Shown in pieces: positions 37,632-45,194 of a stretch of 64,000 bases of DNA. The notes under the pieces are model-generated. The model had not been told where the DNA came from. It was given only the letters and a program-made list of their open reading frames with translations, and made no database searches. The DNA is taken from positions 62,001 through 126,000 of the forward strand of contig JARSSM010000020.1 in assembly GCA_029624735.1 (NCBI GenBank). Direction: 5' to 3'. The DNA comes from Defluviicoccus sp. Its GTDB lineage: Bacteria > Pseudomonadota > Alphaproteobacteria > Rhodospirillales > Defluviicoccaceae. Both the position numbers and the translations under genes were made by a program. Numbering within the stretch: the first letter of the stretch is position 1; each line of letters starts with the position of its first letter.

Positions 37632-38855
37632 ATGCCCGTAACCATCGACAGCATCCGCGCCGCGGCAGCGACCCTTGCCGGCGCGGTTCAGCGCACGCCG
37701 ACCCTGCACAGCCGGCTGTTGTCGGAACTCAGCGGCGCAACCGTGTTCCTCAAGATGGAGAACCTGCAGTACACCGCCTCGTTCAAGGAGCGCGGCGCGC
37801 TCGTGCGCTTGAGCGCGCTCTCTGCCGCCGAGCGAACCCGGGGGGTGATCACAATGTCGGCCGGCAACCACGCGCTTGGGCTGGCGTACCATGCCCGCCG
37901 GCTCGGCATTCCCGCCACGATCGTGATGCCGCGCGCGACGCCGTTCGTGAAGGTGGCCAACACGCGCTATTTTGCCGGCCGCGTCGTCCTGCATGGCGAA
38001 AGCTTAAGCGAGGCCGCACGCCATGCGCACGCACTGGCCGCAGCCGAGGGGCTGGTTTTCATCCACCCGTATGATGATCCGGCCGTCATCGCCGGCCAAG
38101 GCACGGTAGCGCTGGAACTGATCGAGGACGTCCCTGACCTCGACGCGCTGGTGTTGTCGGTTGGCGGCGGCGGGCTGATCGCCGGTTGCGCGACCGCGGC
38201 CAAGGCGATGTGCCCCGCGATCCGTATCTACGGCGTGCAGAACACGCTCTACCCGGCGATGGTACAGGCGCTGCGGGGTGGACCGGCCGGAAGCGGCGGG
38301 GCGACGATCGCCGAGGGGATCGCGGTGACGGAGCCGGGCGCGCTGCCGATGGCGATCATCGCCCACCTGGTCGACGATCTCGTTCTCGTCAGCGAGGCGG
38401 ACATCGAGGATGCCGTGGCGAAGCTGATCGAAATCGAGAAGACCGTCGTCGAGGGTGCCGGCGCCGCGGGTCTTGCCGCCCTGTTCCGCCATCGCAGCCG
38501 GTTCACGGGCCAACGCGTAGGGCTGGTCCTGTGCGGCGGCAACATCGACTCCCGTCTGCTGGCTTCGGTCCTCATGCGCGGCTTGGTCCGCCGCGGCCGG
38601 CTGAGCTGGCTGCGCGTTCCAGTGAGCGATCAACCGGGAGCCCTGGCGCAGGTCGCCAACTTGATCGCCGGGATGGAGGCCAACGTCGTCGAGATCAGCC
38701 ACCAGCGGCTGTTCCATGACATGCCGGTCAAGATGGCCGATCTCGACCTGATCGTCGAAACCCGCGACGGCGCCCATGTGCACGCGCTCATGGAGGCGCT
38801 TGCGGCAGCCGGCTTCCGTCCGCAGCTGTTGAGCGGCCAGATGGCGACCGACTGA
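37632..38855 (+). CDS. ilvA: Threonine ammonia-lyase with C-terminal ACT domain
   Basis: A 407-residue PLP enzyme. 'YTASFKERGAL' carries the PLP lysine, 'SAGNHALGLAYHA' the phosphate/substrate loop and 'SVGGGGLIAG' the glycine loop. After about residue 325 a single ACT domain begins ('RLSWLRVPVSDQPGALAQV'), the layout of the short TdcB/IlvA-like form with one regulatory domain. It deaminates threonine to 2-oxobutyrate, the first step of isoleucine synthesis or of threonine degradation. The start is ATG at 37632. Confidence 0.9.
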   Translation: MPVTIDSIRAAAATLAGAVQRTPTLHSRLLSELSGATVFLKMENLQYTASFKERGALVRLSALSAAERTRGVITMSAGNHALGLAYHARRLGIPATIVMPRATPFVKVANTRYFAGRVVLHGESLSEAARHAHALAAAEGLVFIHPYDDPAVIAGQGTVALELIEDVPDLDALVLSVGGGGLIAGCATAAKAMCPAIRIYGVQNTLYPAMVQALRGGPAGSGGATIAEGIAVTEPGALPMAIIAHLVDDLVLVSEADIEDAVAKLIEIEKTVVEGAGAAGLAALFRHRSRFTGQRVGLVLCGGNIDSRLLASVLMRGLVRRGRLSWLRVPVSDQPGALAQVANLIAGMEANVVEISHQRLFHDMPVKMADLDLIVETRDGAHVHALMEALAAAGFRPQLLSGQMATD

Positions 38856-38958
38856 GCGCGGCCAAGCGGTCGAACGCGCTCCCGGGCGGCCGGCCGGCAA
38901 CGATCGGCCTTCGACGCCGGTGGAGCGACTGGTAGGATGGCGGGGCAGAGAGGATCGG

Positions 38959-39639
38959 ATGGCGGCGCGGGCACGGCGGATCACAGCAGAAGTGTTTCAG
39001 GTCGGCGGCGGCAATCTCAGCGCCGATGCCGATGCCGCTGTCTACCTCGTCGCCTTCGCCGGTGAGGCGGCCCTGATCGACAGCGGCACTGGCCGGGCGA
39101 CGGGGAAGATCCTCCGCAATACGGCAGCCGCCGGGATCGAACCAGGGCAGATCACCTGCCTTCTCCTCACCCACTGCCATTTCGATCACACCGGCGGTGC
39201 CAAGATGCTGCGCGACACGCTTGCGATCCCGGTCGTCTGCCATGCCCTCGATGCGCCGTATGTGGAGGCTGGCGACAACGTGGTTACGGCCGCCGACTGG
39301 TATGCCGCGAGGCTCGATCCCTGCCCGGTTGACCGTAAGCTGACGGGCGCCAGCGAGGCGATCAGGCTCGGCGGCCGAACCATCACCGCGGTTCACATCC
39401 CCGGCCACTCGCCAGGCTCGGTCGCCTACGTCACGACGTCGGAAGGCTTGAGCGTTGTCTTCGCGCAGGACGTGCACGGTCCCTTGCACCGGAGCCTGCT
39501 CTCCAATGCCGGCGACTATCAGGCATCGCTCAAGCGCCTGATCGCCCTTGAAGCCGACATCCTGTGCGAAGGCCACTATGGCGTCATCACCGGCAAGGCC
39601 GCTGTCGAAGCCTTCATCCGCCAGTTCGTGGACGCCTGA
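38959..39639 (+). CDS. MBL-fold metallo-hydrolase
   Basis: A 226-residue metallo-beta-lactamase-fold protein with the metal motif 'LLTHCHFDHTGGAKML' (HxHxDH), later ligands in 'HIPGHSPGSVAYV', 'FAQDVHGPLH' and 'CEGHYGVI'. This is the glyoxalase II-like branch with a binuclear metal site; substrate unknown. The start ATG follows GAGAGG. It is 103 bases downstream of the threonine dehydratase gene and 105 bases from the convergent epimerase-like gene. Confidence 0.85.
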   Translation: MAARARRITAEVFQVGGGNLSADADAAVYLVAFAGEAALIDSGTGRATGKILRNTAAAGIEPGQITCLLLTHCHFDHTGGAKMLRDTLAIPVVCHALDAPYVEAGDNVVTAADWYAARLDPCPVDRKLTGASEAIRLGGRTITAVHIPGHSPGSVAYVTTSEGLSVVFAQDVHGPLHRSLLSNAGDYQASLKRLIALEADILCEGHYGVITGKAAVEAFIRQFVDA

Positions 39640-39744
39640 TCCGAACCGCCGCTGCGCCGAGCCGAGGTGACCTCGTGCCGCGCTGTTGGGCCGGCCGGCG
39701 GCAGCCGCGAGCATGCAGAGCTGCCGCCGGTGCGGTCGTCCGGA

Positions 39745-41199
39745 TTATAAGGCCTTCAGGTAGGCGGGGACGAGCAGACGGTTCTGGAGGCTGTCCTCGA
39801 CCTCCAGGTAGAGTTGCGGGCTGGCCGGGGGCGCGGCGGCGGCACCGGCGGTGCCGACGGTCGTGGTCGCGTTCGCCGCCCCCCAGCGCAAGCGGCCCGA
39901 GTTCTCCAGGAAAAAGCGGTTGCTGGCGGCGCGGCCGAAGAAGAAATCGGGCTCCCGCACACCAAAGATGATTGTATCCGTGCCATTGACGGACTGTGGC
40001 GTGCCGTTCACGCAGCCGCTGGACCGGTTCCCGAAGAAATAATTGTTATCACCACCCCCCGCTGGTTCTTCGCGGATGTTGTAGCGGGAGCGGTTGGTTG
40101 CGGTCGAATGGCACGTATTGAACAGGAGATCGTTGAATTGGGCAGCTACGGTGTCGTTGCTAGTCAGCTGGATGTCGTCGTAGCCGTTGTTTGCTTCCTG
40201 GCTGTTGTCGATCAGCCTGTTCATCGCGATGTAGTTATAGGACGCGCCGGCGATGCGAATGCCGCGCCGCCCGTTGCCGTTGATGTGGCAGCCGGTCACC
40301 GAGACATGGCTGTTATGTCCGTAAGTCGCATCGCCGCGGATGTTGATGCCCTCCTCGACATTGCCGCGGACATCAGAGTTGCTGATGATGGTGTGCTTGG
40401 CGCCATTCTGCACCATGACGCCGCTGCCGGTGTTCTGCACGGCGTGGCTCGCGGTGAGGACGTTGTTCTCGCTCCAGGTGACGAAGTTGTAGCCGTGGCG
40501 GCCGTTGGCCCATGACCAGCAACCCTCGATGACGACTTCCCGGCAACCATCGATAACGTAGCCGTCGAGTTCGTTGTCGTGGGCGAGACAATTGATGAAG
40601 GCGAGGCGCAGAACGTTCTCGTGCGGATCGAAGCCATAGCCGGATGAGCCCTTGCCCCCGGTCGCCTCGACCCGCATCAGGCGGATGTCCTCACACCGGG
40701 TGGTCGGGGGATCGTTCGGCGTGGTGCCGCAAAAGAACGCCATCTGCGTCCCGGACGTCTGGCCAGGGCCGTTAGCGTCAAGGGTTAGGTCGACAATCTG
40801 GATCTTCTTGTGCTGCTCGCCGCTCGGCGTGCGCAGAACCCCGGTCAGGTTGGTGTTGTAGCCGTTGACGAGCTTGAGCCTCGACAGACCCATCCCGGCG
40901 CCGCGCAGCGTGGTGTTGCTGCGGATCCGGACGCAGCCATCGACGGCGTTGCCGGTGCCGCTCAGCCAGAAGGTGCCGTTCGGGATTTCGACCACGCCGC
41001 CGCCCTTCTGAAACGCGGCATCAAGCGCGGCTTGAATGCTGGTCCGGTTGTCGAAGGCGGGATCGTTGGGCTGTGCGCCGAAGTCGAGGATGTTGAAAAC
41101 GTCGGCAAAGCGGTCGGCAAGACTGCGGTCGGTTGTGGTGCCGGAGGCGCGGATTTTGCTGTTCGTCGAGCCGGAGCCAATAACTGAAGATAGTATCAT
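39745..41199 (-). CDS. AlgE-type mannuronan C5-epimerase-like right-handed beta-helix protein
   Basis: A 484-residue parallel beta-helix. Its first 370 residues follow an AlgE A-module: 'FNILDFGAQPNDPAFD', 'TSIQAALDAAFQKGGG', 'LRGAGMGLSRL', 'VDLTLDANGPGQTSG', then the catalytic 'GYGFDPHE' (Tyr188, Asp191, His193), 'AHDNELDGYV' and 'NGRHGYN'. By my recalled alignment with Azotobacter AlgE4 these match Tyr149, Asp152 and His154, but Lys117 falls on Thr151. No signal peptide and no RTX module are visible; the C-terminus 'LLVPAYLKAL' could be a type I secretion signal. It should convert mannuronate to guluronate in an extracellular polymer, if active. AGAGG lies 6 bases before ATG. Confidence 0.8.
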   Translation of the reverse strand: MILSSVIGSGSTNSKIRASGTTTDRSLADRFADVFNILDFGAQPNDPAFDNRTSIQAALDAAFQKGGGVVEIPNGTFWLSGTGNAVDGCVRIRSNTTLRGAGMGLSRLKLVNGYNTNLTGVLRTPSGEQHKKIQIVDLTLDANGPGQTSGTQMAFFCGTTPNDPPTTRCEDIRLMRVEATGGKGSSGYGFDPHENVLRLAFINCLAHDNELDGYVIDGCREVVIEGCWSWANGRHGYNFVTWSENNVLTASHAVQNTGSGVMVQNGAKHTIISNSDVRGNVEEGINIRGDATYGHNSHVSVTGCHINGNGRRGIRIAGASYNYIAMNRLIDNSQEANNGYDDIQLTSNDTVAAQFNDLLFNTCHSTATNRSRYNIREEPAGGGDNNYFFGNRSSGCVNGTPQSVNGTDTIIFGVREPDFFFGRAASNRFFLENSGRLRWGAANATTTVGTAGAAAAPPASPQLYLEVEDSLQNRLLVPAYLKAL

Positions 41200-41851
41200 T
41201 GCATTCCTCTTGTAGAGAACGGGCGATAGCTCTGTTTTTGCGAACTACACGATCAATATTACGAACGCGCAATAACAAATATTTGTTTTCAAATGAAGAA
41301 TACAAAAGAATTGCGATGTAATACTCAAACTACAGCTTCGTTCCGCCGTTCGGCGGTTTCTGGCAGCCGTCGTGCCTTTCGCGTCCGTCATGGTTGTTGC
41401 GAGTCTATATAGGACCTAGTTCCTATTGTCAACCGGTTTGCGGTGGGGGTCTGGTTGGGGGTGCGCCGCCTCCGTCTAACTTGAGAATATTTGAGGTCAC
41501 CCGAATGAGGGGGTGTAGTCGCCTCGGGAGGGCGGCCACGGGGAGGGGTGCCATCACGCCAAATGCGTTTGCAACGATGGTGTTATCGAACGGCAGATGG
41601 CGAAAAGAGGCGTTCGCACCAATGCAAACCGTCTGCCGATTGCTGTGGACTCCACCTAATCTTGCGCGCCCTTCCTACCTAATTTGGGGGGTGCTGTGAC
41701 CGCTAGGTCGCTGGTATAAGCCCGCCGCCGCGCATATAGGCGGTTAATAACGACCGCACACAACAGGGGTGCGAACGAGGCTACTACTGAGCAGACTGGA
41801 TCGCCAGTGAGCGGCTCCGCGCGTCGCCACGAACGGGAGGCTCTTGAGGCT
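41200..41851. other. Long divergent regulatory region of the exopolysaccharide locus
   Basis: About 650 bases between the epimerase-like and PilZ-HlyD genes, AT-richer than its surroundings up to about 41430. It contains a short GC hairpin (CCGCC-GTTC-GGCGG, 41343-41356) followed by TTTC, and an imperfect palindrome at 41410-41425. Short frames inside it show no recognisable protein. It probably carries the promoters of both directions. Confidence 0.5.
41410..41425. promoter_or_regulatory. Imperfect palindrome, possible operator
   Basis: TAGGACCTAGTTCCTA pairs with itself at 14 of 16 positions. It is far (about 430 bases) from the PilZ-HlyD start and about 210 bases from the epimerase start. 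The regulator is unknown. Confidence 0.25.
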
Positions 41852-43516
41852 ATGCAAGTCATTCGGGAAAAACCTTGTCAGCGCCTGCATCATCGCCTCG
41901 AAGCACCTCTCTACGTGCAAGTGGACGGCGTTTCTCAGCGCGCTACCGATTGGAGTCTGGGCGGTTTCCGCATTGACGACTTCGATGGTCCATTACCCCA
42001 AGAAGGGGAAATGTTGGACGTCGTCTGCGCATTGCCATTCCAGGGCTTCAATATCTCGTTTCAAGCGGAGGGCCGGGTCGTCCGCGCCACTGCTCAGGGT
42101 CGCTCGTTCGCCGCCGCATTCACCCATCTGGGTGACCGCGAGCGCCAGCTCATGTCTCATTTCGTTGAGGAACTGGTGCGGGGCGGCATGGTGTCCGCGC
42201 GCGAAACGATCCATCGCATCGACGCTCCGGTCACGCCGGTGCCGACCGACCCGGCGCTCAACCCGCCGGGCGCGATGCCGATGCGCCGCTGGCCGGTGAA
42301 GACGATCGTCATGACCGCCTTGCACTTGGTGCTGGGCTTGGGCGTCATCGGCTATTCGGCTGTCCTGTTCCGCAACCACTTCTCCCACCTGGAGGTCAAC
42401 GCCGCGGTTGTTGCAGCACCTGTGGAAGCGGTGACCGCGCAGGAAAAGGGCCGCGTTTCCGCGCTTCTGGTTCCGGCCGGCGCCCTGGTCGCTGCCGGCG
42501 ATCCGCTGATGCTGCTTCAGGACAGCAACCTCGATCGGCAGATTGCGATTGCCGAAACCCGCATCGATCGCGCTGAGGCGGTCGTCGCGAGCCTGACCAC
42601 CAAGCTGGAGGAAGAGAAAGACCGTTTGCGTGACTACGATTTCGCAAACACCAACGACATCCGTCAATTGGCGCTCGAAATCCGTGCACTTGAGGCGCGT
42701 GTGGATGCTGCCCGGTCACGCAAGGAGCGCGCGGATGCGCTTTACGTCGACGGCTGGACGAAAAAGCCCGAACTGGAGCAGGCGGTGAGCGCTTTCGCTG
42801 CCGCCGAGGCCGAGCTTGGCGCCGCACGTCTGCGGCAGCGTGAACTGCAGGCGCTGGCGAGCCGGTCTGGCAGCAAGCGCTACTACGACGGCAGGCGCTT
42901 TTACGGTGACAGTGCCAAGCTGGAGGCCGAACGGCGCTTGGCACAAACGGAAGTCAAGCTCGCCGAGCAGGAGTTGGCGGCGCTTGTCCGTCAGCAAGAC
43001 CGCCTCGCCGTGCTCGCACCGTTCGACGGCCGGGTGATCGAGATCCCGGTCAGCCCCGGCAAGACGATCGGCGCCGGCGACACCGTGGCCCTTCTTGAGC
43101 TCAGCGCCGAACAGTCGATCGAAGCCTACCTGAACCAGCGTGAGGTCCTTGAAGTGGGCCTTGGCGACCGTGCCACCGTCTATATTCCGGCTACCGGCGA
43201 GCGCTTTGGCGCCTCGGTGGAGCGCATCGATCGCACGAACGGAACGATGGACGCGCGCAGCCGCCACTACCGGTGGCAGTCACCGGACGACCGCACAGCG
43301 CTCGTTGCCCTGCGCGTCGATGATCCACATGCGCTCCAATCCGTCGACGGGCATCCAAGCGGCCTGCCGGCGGTCGTTGTGTTCCCGCGCCGCAGTGCCA
43401 ACACACTCTTGGCCGGCATCCGGCAGTGGCTGGGCGGCGGGGAGCCGAAAAGTGTTGACGTTGCTGAGCGCCGCCAGCCTGCCGCAAGCGACACCGTCGC
43501 CAGTACGGTTGAATGA
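41852..43516 (+). CDS. PilZ-HlyD (Alg44-type) c-di-GMP receptor of a polysaccharide synthase
   Basis: A 554-residue inner-membrane protein. An N-terminal PilZ domain keeps both c-di-GMP motifs: R11-x3-R15 in 'RLHHR' and D33-x-S35-x2-G38 in 'DWSLGG'. A membrane helix follows at about residues 150-172, then a HlyD-type periplasmic part: lipoyl-like 'GRVSALLVPAGALVAAGDPL', coiled coil at about 235-345, and 'RVIEIPVSPGKTIGAGDTVA'. This is the exact architecture of Alg44, which activates Alg8 when c-di-GMP binds. The stop overlaps the next ATG. The start is ATG with GGGAGG at 11 bases; a GTG at 41807 would add 15 residues. Confidence 0.88.
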   Translation: MQVIREKPCQRLHHRLEAPLYVQVDGVSQRATDWSLGGFRIDDFDGPLPQEGEMLDVVCALPFQGFNISFQAEGRVVRATAQGRSFAAAFTHLGDRERQLMSHFVEELVRGGMVSARETIHRIDAPVTPVPTDPALNPPGAMPMRRWPVKTIVMTALHLVLGLGVIGYSAVLFRNHFSHLEVNAAVVAAPVEAVTAQEKGRVSALLVPAGALVAAGDPLMLLQDSNLDRQIAIAETRIDRAEAVVASLTTKLEEEKDRLRDYDFANTNDIRQLALEIRALEARVDAARSRKERADALYVDGWTKKPELEQAVSAFAAAEAELGAARLRQRELQALASRSGSKRYYDGRRFYGDSAKLEAERRLAQTEVKLAEQELAALVRQQDRLAVLAPFDGRVIEIPVSPGKTIGAGDTVALLELSAEQSIEAYLNQREVLEVGLGDRATVYIPATGERFGASVERIDRTNGTMDARSRHYRWQSPDDRTALVALRVDDPHALQSVDGHPSGLPAVVVFPRRSANTLLAGIRQWLGGGEPKSVDVAERRQPAASDTVASTVE

Positions 43517-45126
43517 CGACCGCACAGCGCCGGCAGCGTACGGCCGCCGATGTCGGCGGCGGCTCCGGCTTGGCGTGGCCGAGCTGGCGCGAGAAATGGA
43601 CGCCGCGCGTTCTCGTGGGCATCGCTCTCTATTTCAACATCTGCGCGCTTGCCATCGTCAATCTGCCGGACACCCTGTGGGACGCCCGGCTTGACCGCGC
43701 GACGCTCGTCATCGGTATGCTGGGCGCGTGGCGCTATTCGTGGTGGCTGACGCATCTCATCCGCGCCCTGATCTATGCCAAGCGCGCCTTTCCGCCGCTG
43801 CGGCATCGCGCCGATGCGATCTGGCACAGCGGCTGGCGGCCGCCGCACATCCATTTTCAGCTCACCACCTTCAAGGAGCGCGCCGAAACCACGGAGATGG
43901 TGATACTCGGCATCTGCCAGGAGATCCGTGCCTGCGGCGTGCCGGCCACCATCTGGCTCGGCAGCGCGAACGCGGCCGATGAACGGGCGATCGAAACGGC
44001 GCTCCGCCGCTGTGGCGGCGATCTCAATATCCGCCTCCGCGTCGTCCGCCAGAATGCGCCGGGCAAGCGGGTGGCGATCGGCCTCATCTTGCGGGCAATG
44101 AGCCGCGCCGGCCTGGAGCCCGAAGCGCTCGTCGTATTCATGGACGGTGACTTTGTCCTGGCACCGGGGGCGCTGCCCAAGTGCCTGCCGCTGTTCGCGG
44201 TTCATCCCGATCTGCAGGCGGTGACCACCGACGAGGAAGTGCTCTGCATCGGCCCCGCCTGGATGCGGATCTGGCTTAGCATGCGCTTTGCCCAGCGCCG
44301 GATCGCGATGCAGTCGCATGCGCTCTCGGGCCGGGTGCTGACCTTGACCGGCCGGATGTCGGTTTTCCGCAGCGAACATCTGACCAAGATCGATTTCATC
44401 CGCCTCCTGGAGGCTGATTGTCTCGATCACTGGTTGTGGGGACGCTTCCGGTTCCTCTCGGGCGACGACAAGAGCACCTGGTACTATCTCCTGCGTCAAG
44501 GCGCGCGCATGCTCTATGTTCCCGATGCCGCCGGCCACACCATCGAACTCATCGAGGGGTCCGGGTGGCAGCGGATGGTCGAGAACTTTCGCCGCTGGTC
44601 CGGGAACATGCTGCGCAATGGCGCCCGCGCGATCGCGCTGGGGCCAAGGCAGATGCCGTTTTTCATCTGGTGGTGCCTGATCGACCAGCGTATCGCGATG
44701 TGGACGATGCTGGTAAGCCCGCTGCTGGCGATCGCTGCGGCGATCCTGCACGGTTTCGAATACTTTCTGGCCTATGCCATCTTCATCGCGATCTCTCGCA
44801 TGCTGCTGGCGCTTGTACTGTTTGTTTTCTCCCGCCAGATTTACTTGTCGTATCCGTTCTTCCTGTACGCCAACCAGGTCATTCTCGCCCTCGTCAAGAT
44901 CCACATGCTGACGCGGCTGGCCAAGCAAAAGTGGGCCAACCGCGGTGACCAGAAGCAGGGCCTCAAGGGCGCTGGTGCCATCTCAGTGTTTCGCACAGGC
45001 ATGGCGTCCTATGTCGTCTGCCTCTATCTCTCGATCCTGGTTATCTGCGTGCTGCAGGGCGGTGGGTTCGTTGACGGCCCCTCATCGCTCTCCTTCAGCA
45101 TCTTTTTCCACTACTTGTTTGGATAG
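43513..45126 (+). CDS. Alg8-type processive family 2 glycosyltransferase
   Basis: A 537-residue membrane glycosyltransferase. Two N-terminal helices (about 32-52 and 65-85) precede the GT-A domain with 'VFMDGDFVL' (DxD), 'LLEADCLDHWLWGRFRFL', 'SGDDKSTWYYLL' and 'MVENFRRWSGNMLRN' (the RW of the (Q/R)xxRW-type acceptor motif). Five or more C-terminal helices form the polymer channel, and 'KIHMLTRLAKQKWANRGDQK' is very Alg8-like. With the Alg44-type partner it should polymerise a (probably uronic acid) polysaccharide under c-di-GMP control. The sugar is inferred: GDP-mannuronate if it is truly Alg8-like. It overlaps the upstream gene by four bases. Confidence 0.87.
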   Translation: MTTAQRRQRTAADVGGGSGLAWPSWREKWTPRVLVGIALYFNICALAIVNLPDTLWDARLDRATLVIGMLGAWRYSWWLTHLIRALIYAKRAFPPLRHRADAIWHSGWRPPHIHFQLTTFKERAETTEMVILGICQEIRACGVPATIWLGSANAADERAIETALRRCGGDLNIRLRVVRQNAPGKRVAIGLILRAMSRAGLEPEALVVFMDGDFVLAPGALPKCLPLFAVHPDLQAVTTDEEVLCIGPAWMRIWLSMRFAQRRIAMQSHALSGRVLTLTGRMSVFRSEHLTKIDFIRLLEADCLDHWLWGRFRFLSGDDKSTWYYLLRQGARMLYVPDAAGHTIELIEGSGWQRMVENFRRWSGNMLRNGARAIALGPRQMPFFIWWCLIDQRIAMWTMLVSPLLAIAAAILHGFEYFLAYAIFIAISRMLLALVLFVFSRQIYLSYPFFLYANQVILALVKIHMLTRLAKQKWANRGDQKQGLKGAGAISVFRTGMASYVVCLYLSILVICVLQGGGFVDGPSSLSFSIFFHYLFG

Positions 45127-45132
45127 CGGCAC

Positions 45133-45175
45133 GCGCAAGGCGGACGGAGCGGTTGGCAGTTCGTCCGCCTTGCGC
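45133..45175. terminator. Long hairpin between convergent synthase and RTX genes
   Basis: GCGCAAGGCGGACG (45133-45146) and CGTCCGCCTTGCGC (45162-45175) form a perfect 14-bp stem with a 15-base loop, 6 bases after the glycosyltransferase stop and 19 bases from the end of the RTX gene. No U-run follows on either strand, so it is a probable but non-canonical bidirectional terminator or mRNA stabiliser. Confidence 0.55.
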
Positions 45176-45194
45176 AATCAATGCGAGGCGACGC

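Noticed and set aside
41394..41699. A 101-residue open frame on the plus strand within the exopolysaccharide control region
   Set aside because: No ribosome binding site, no recognisable motif and odd composition; it overlaps probable promoter DNA.
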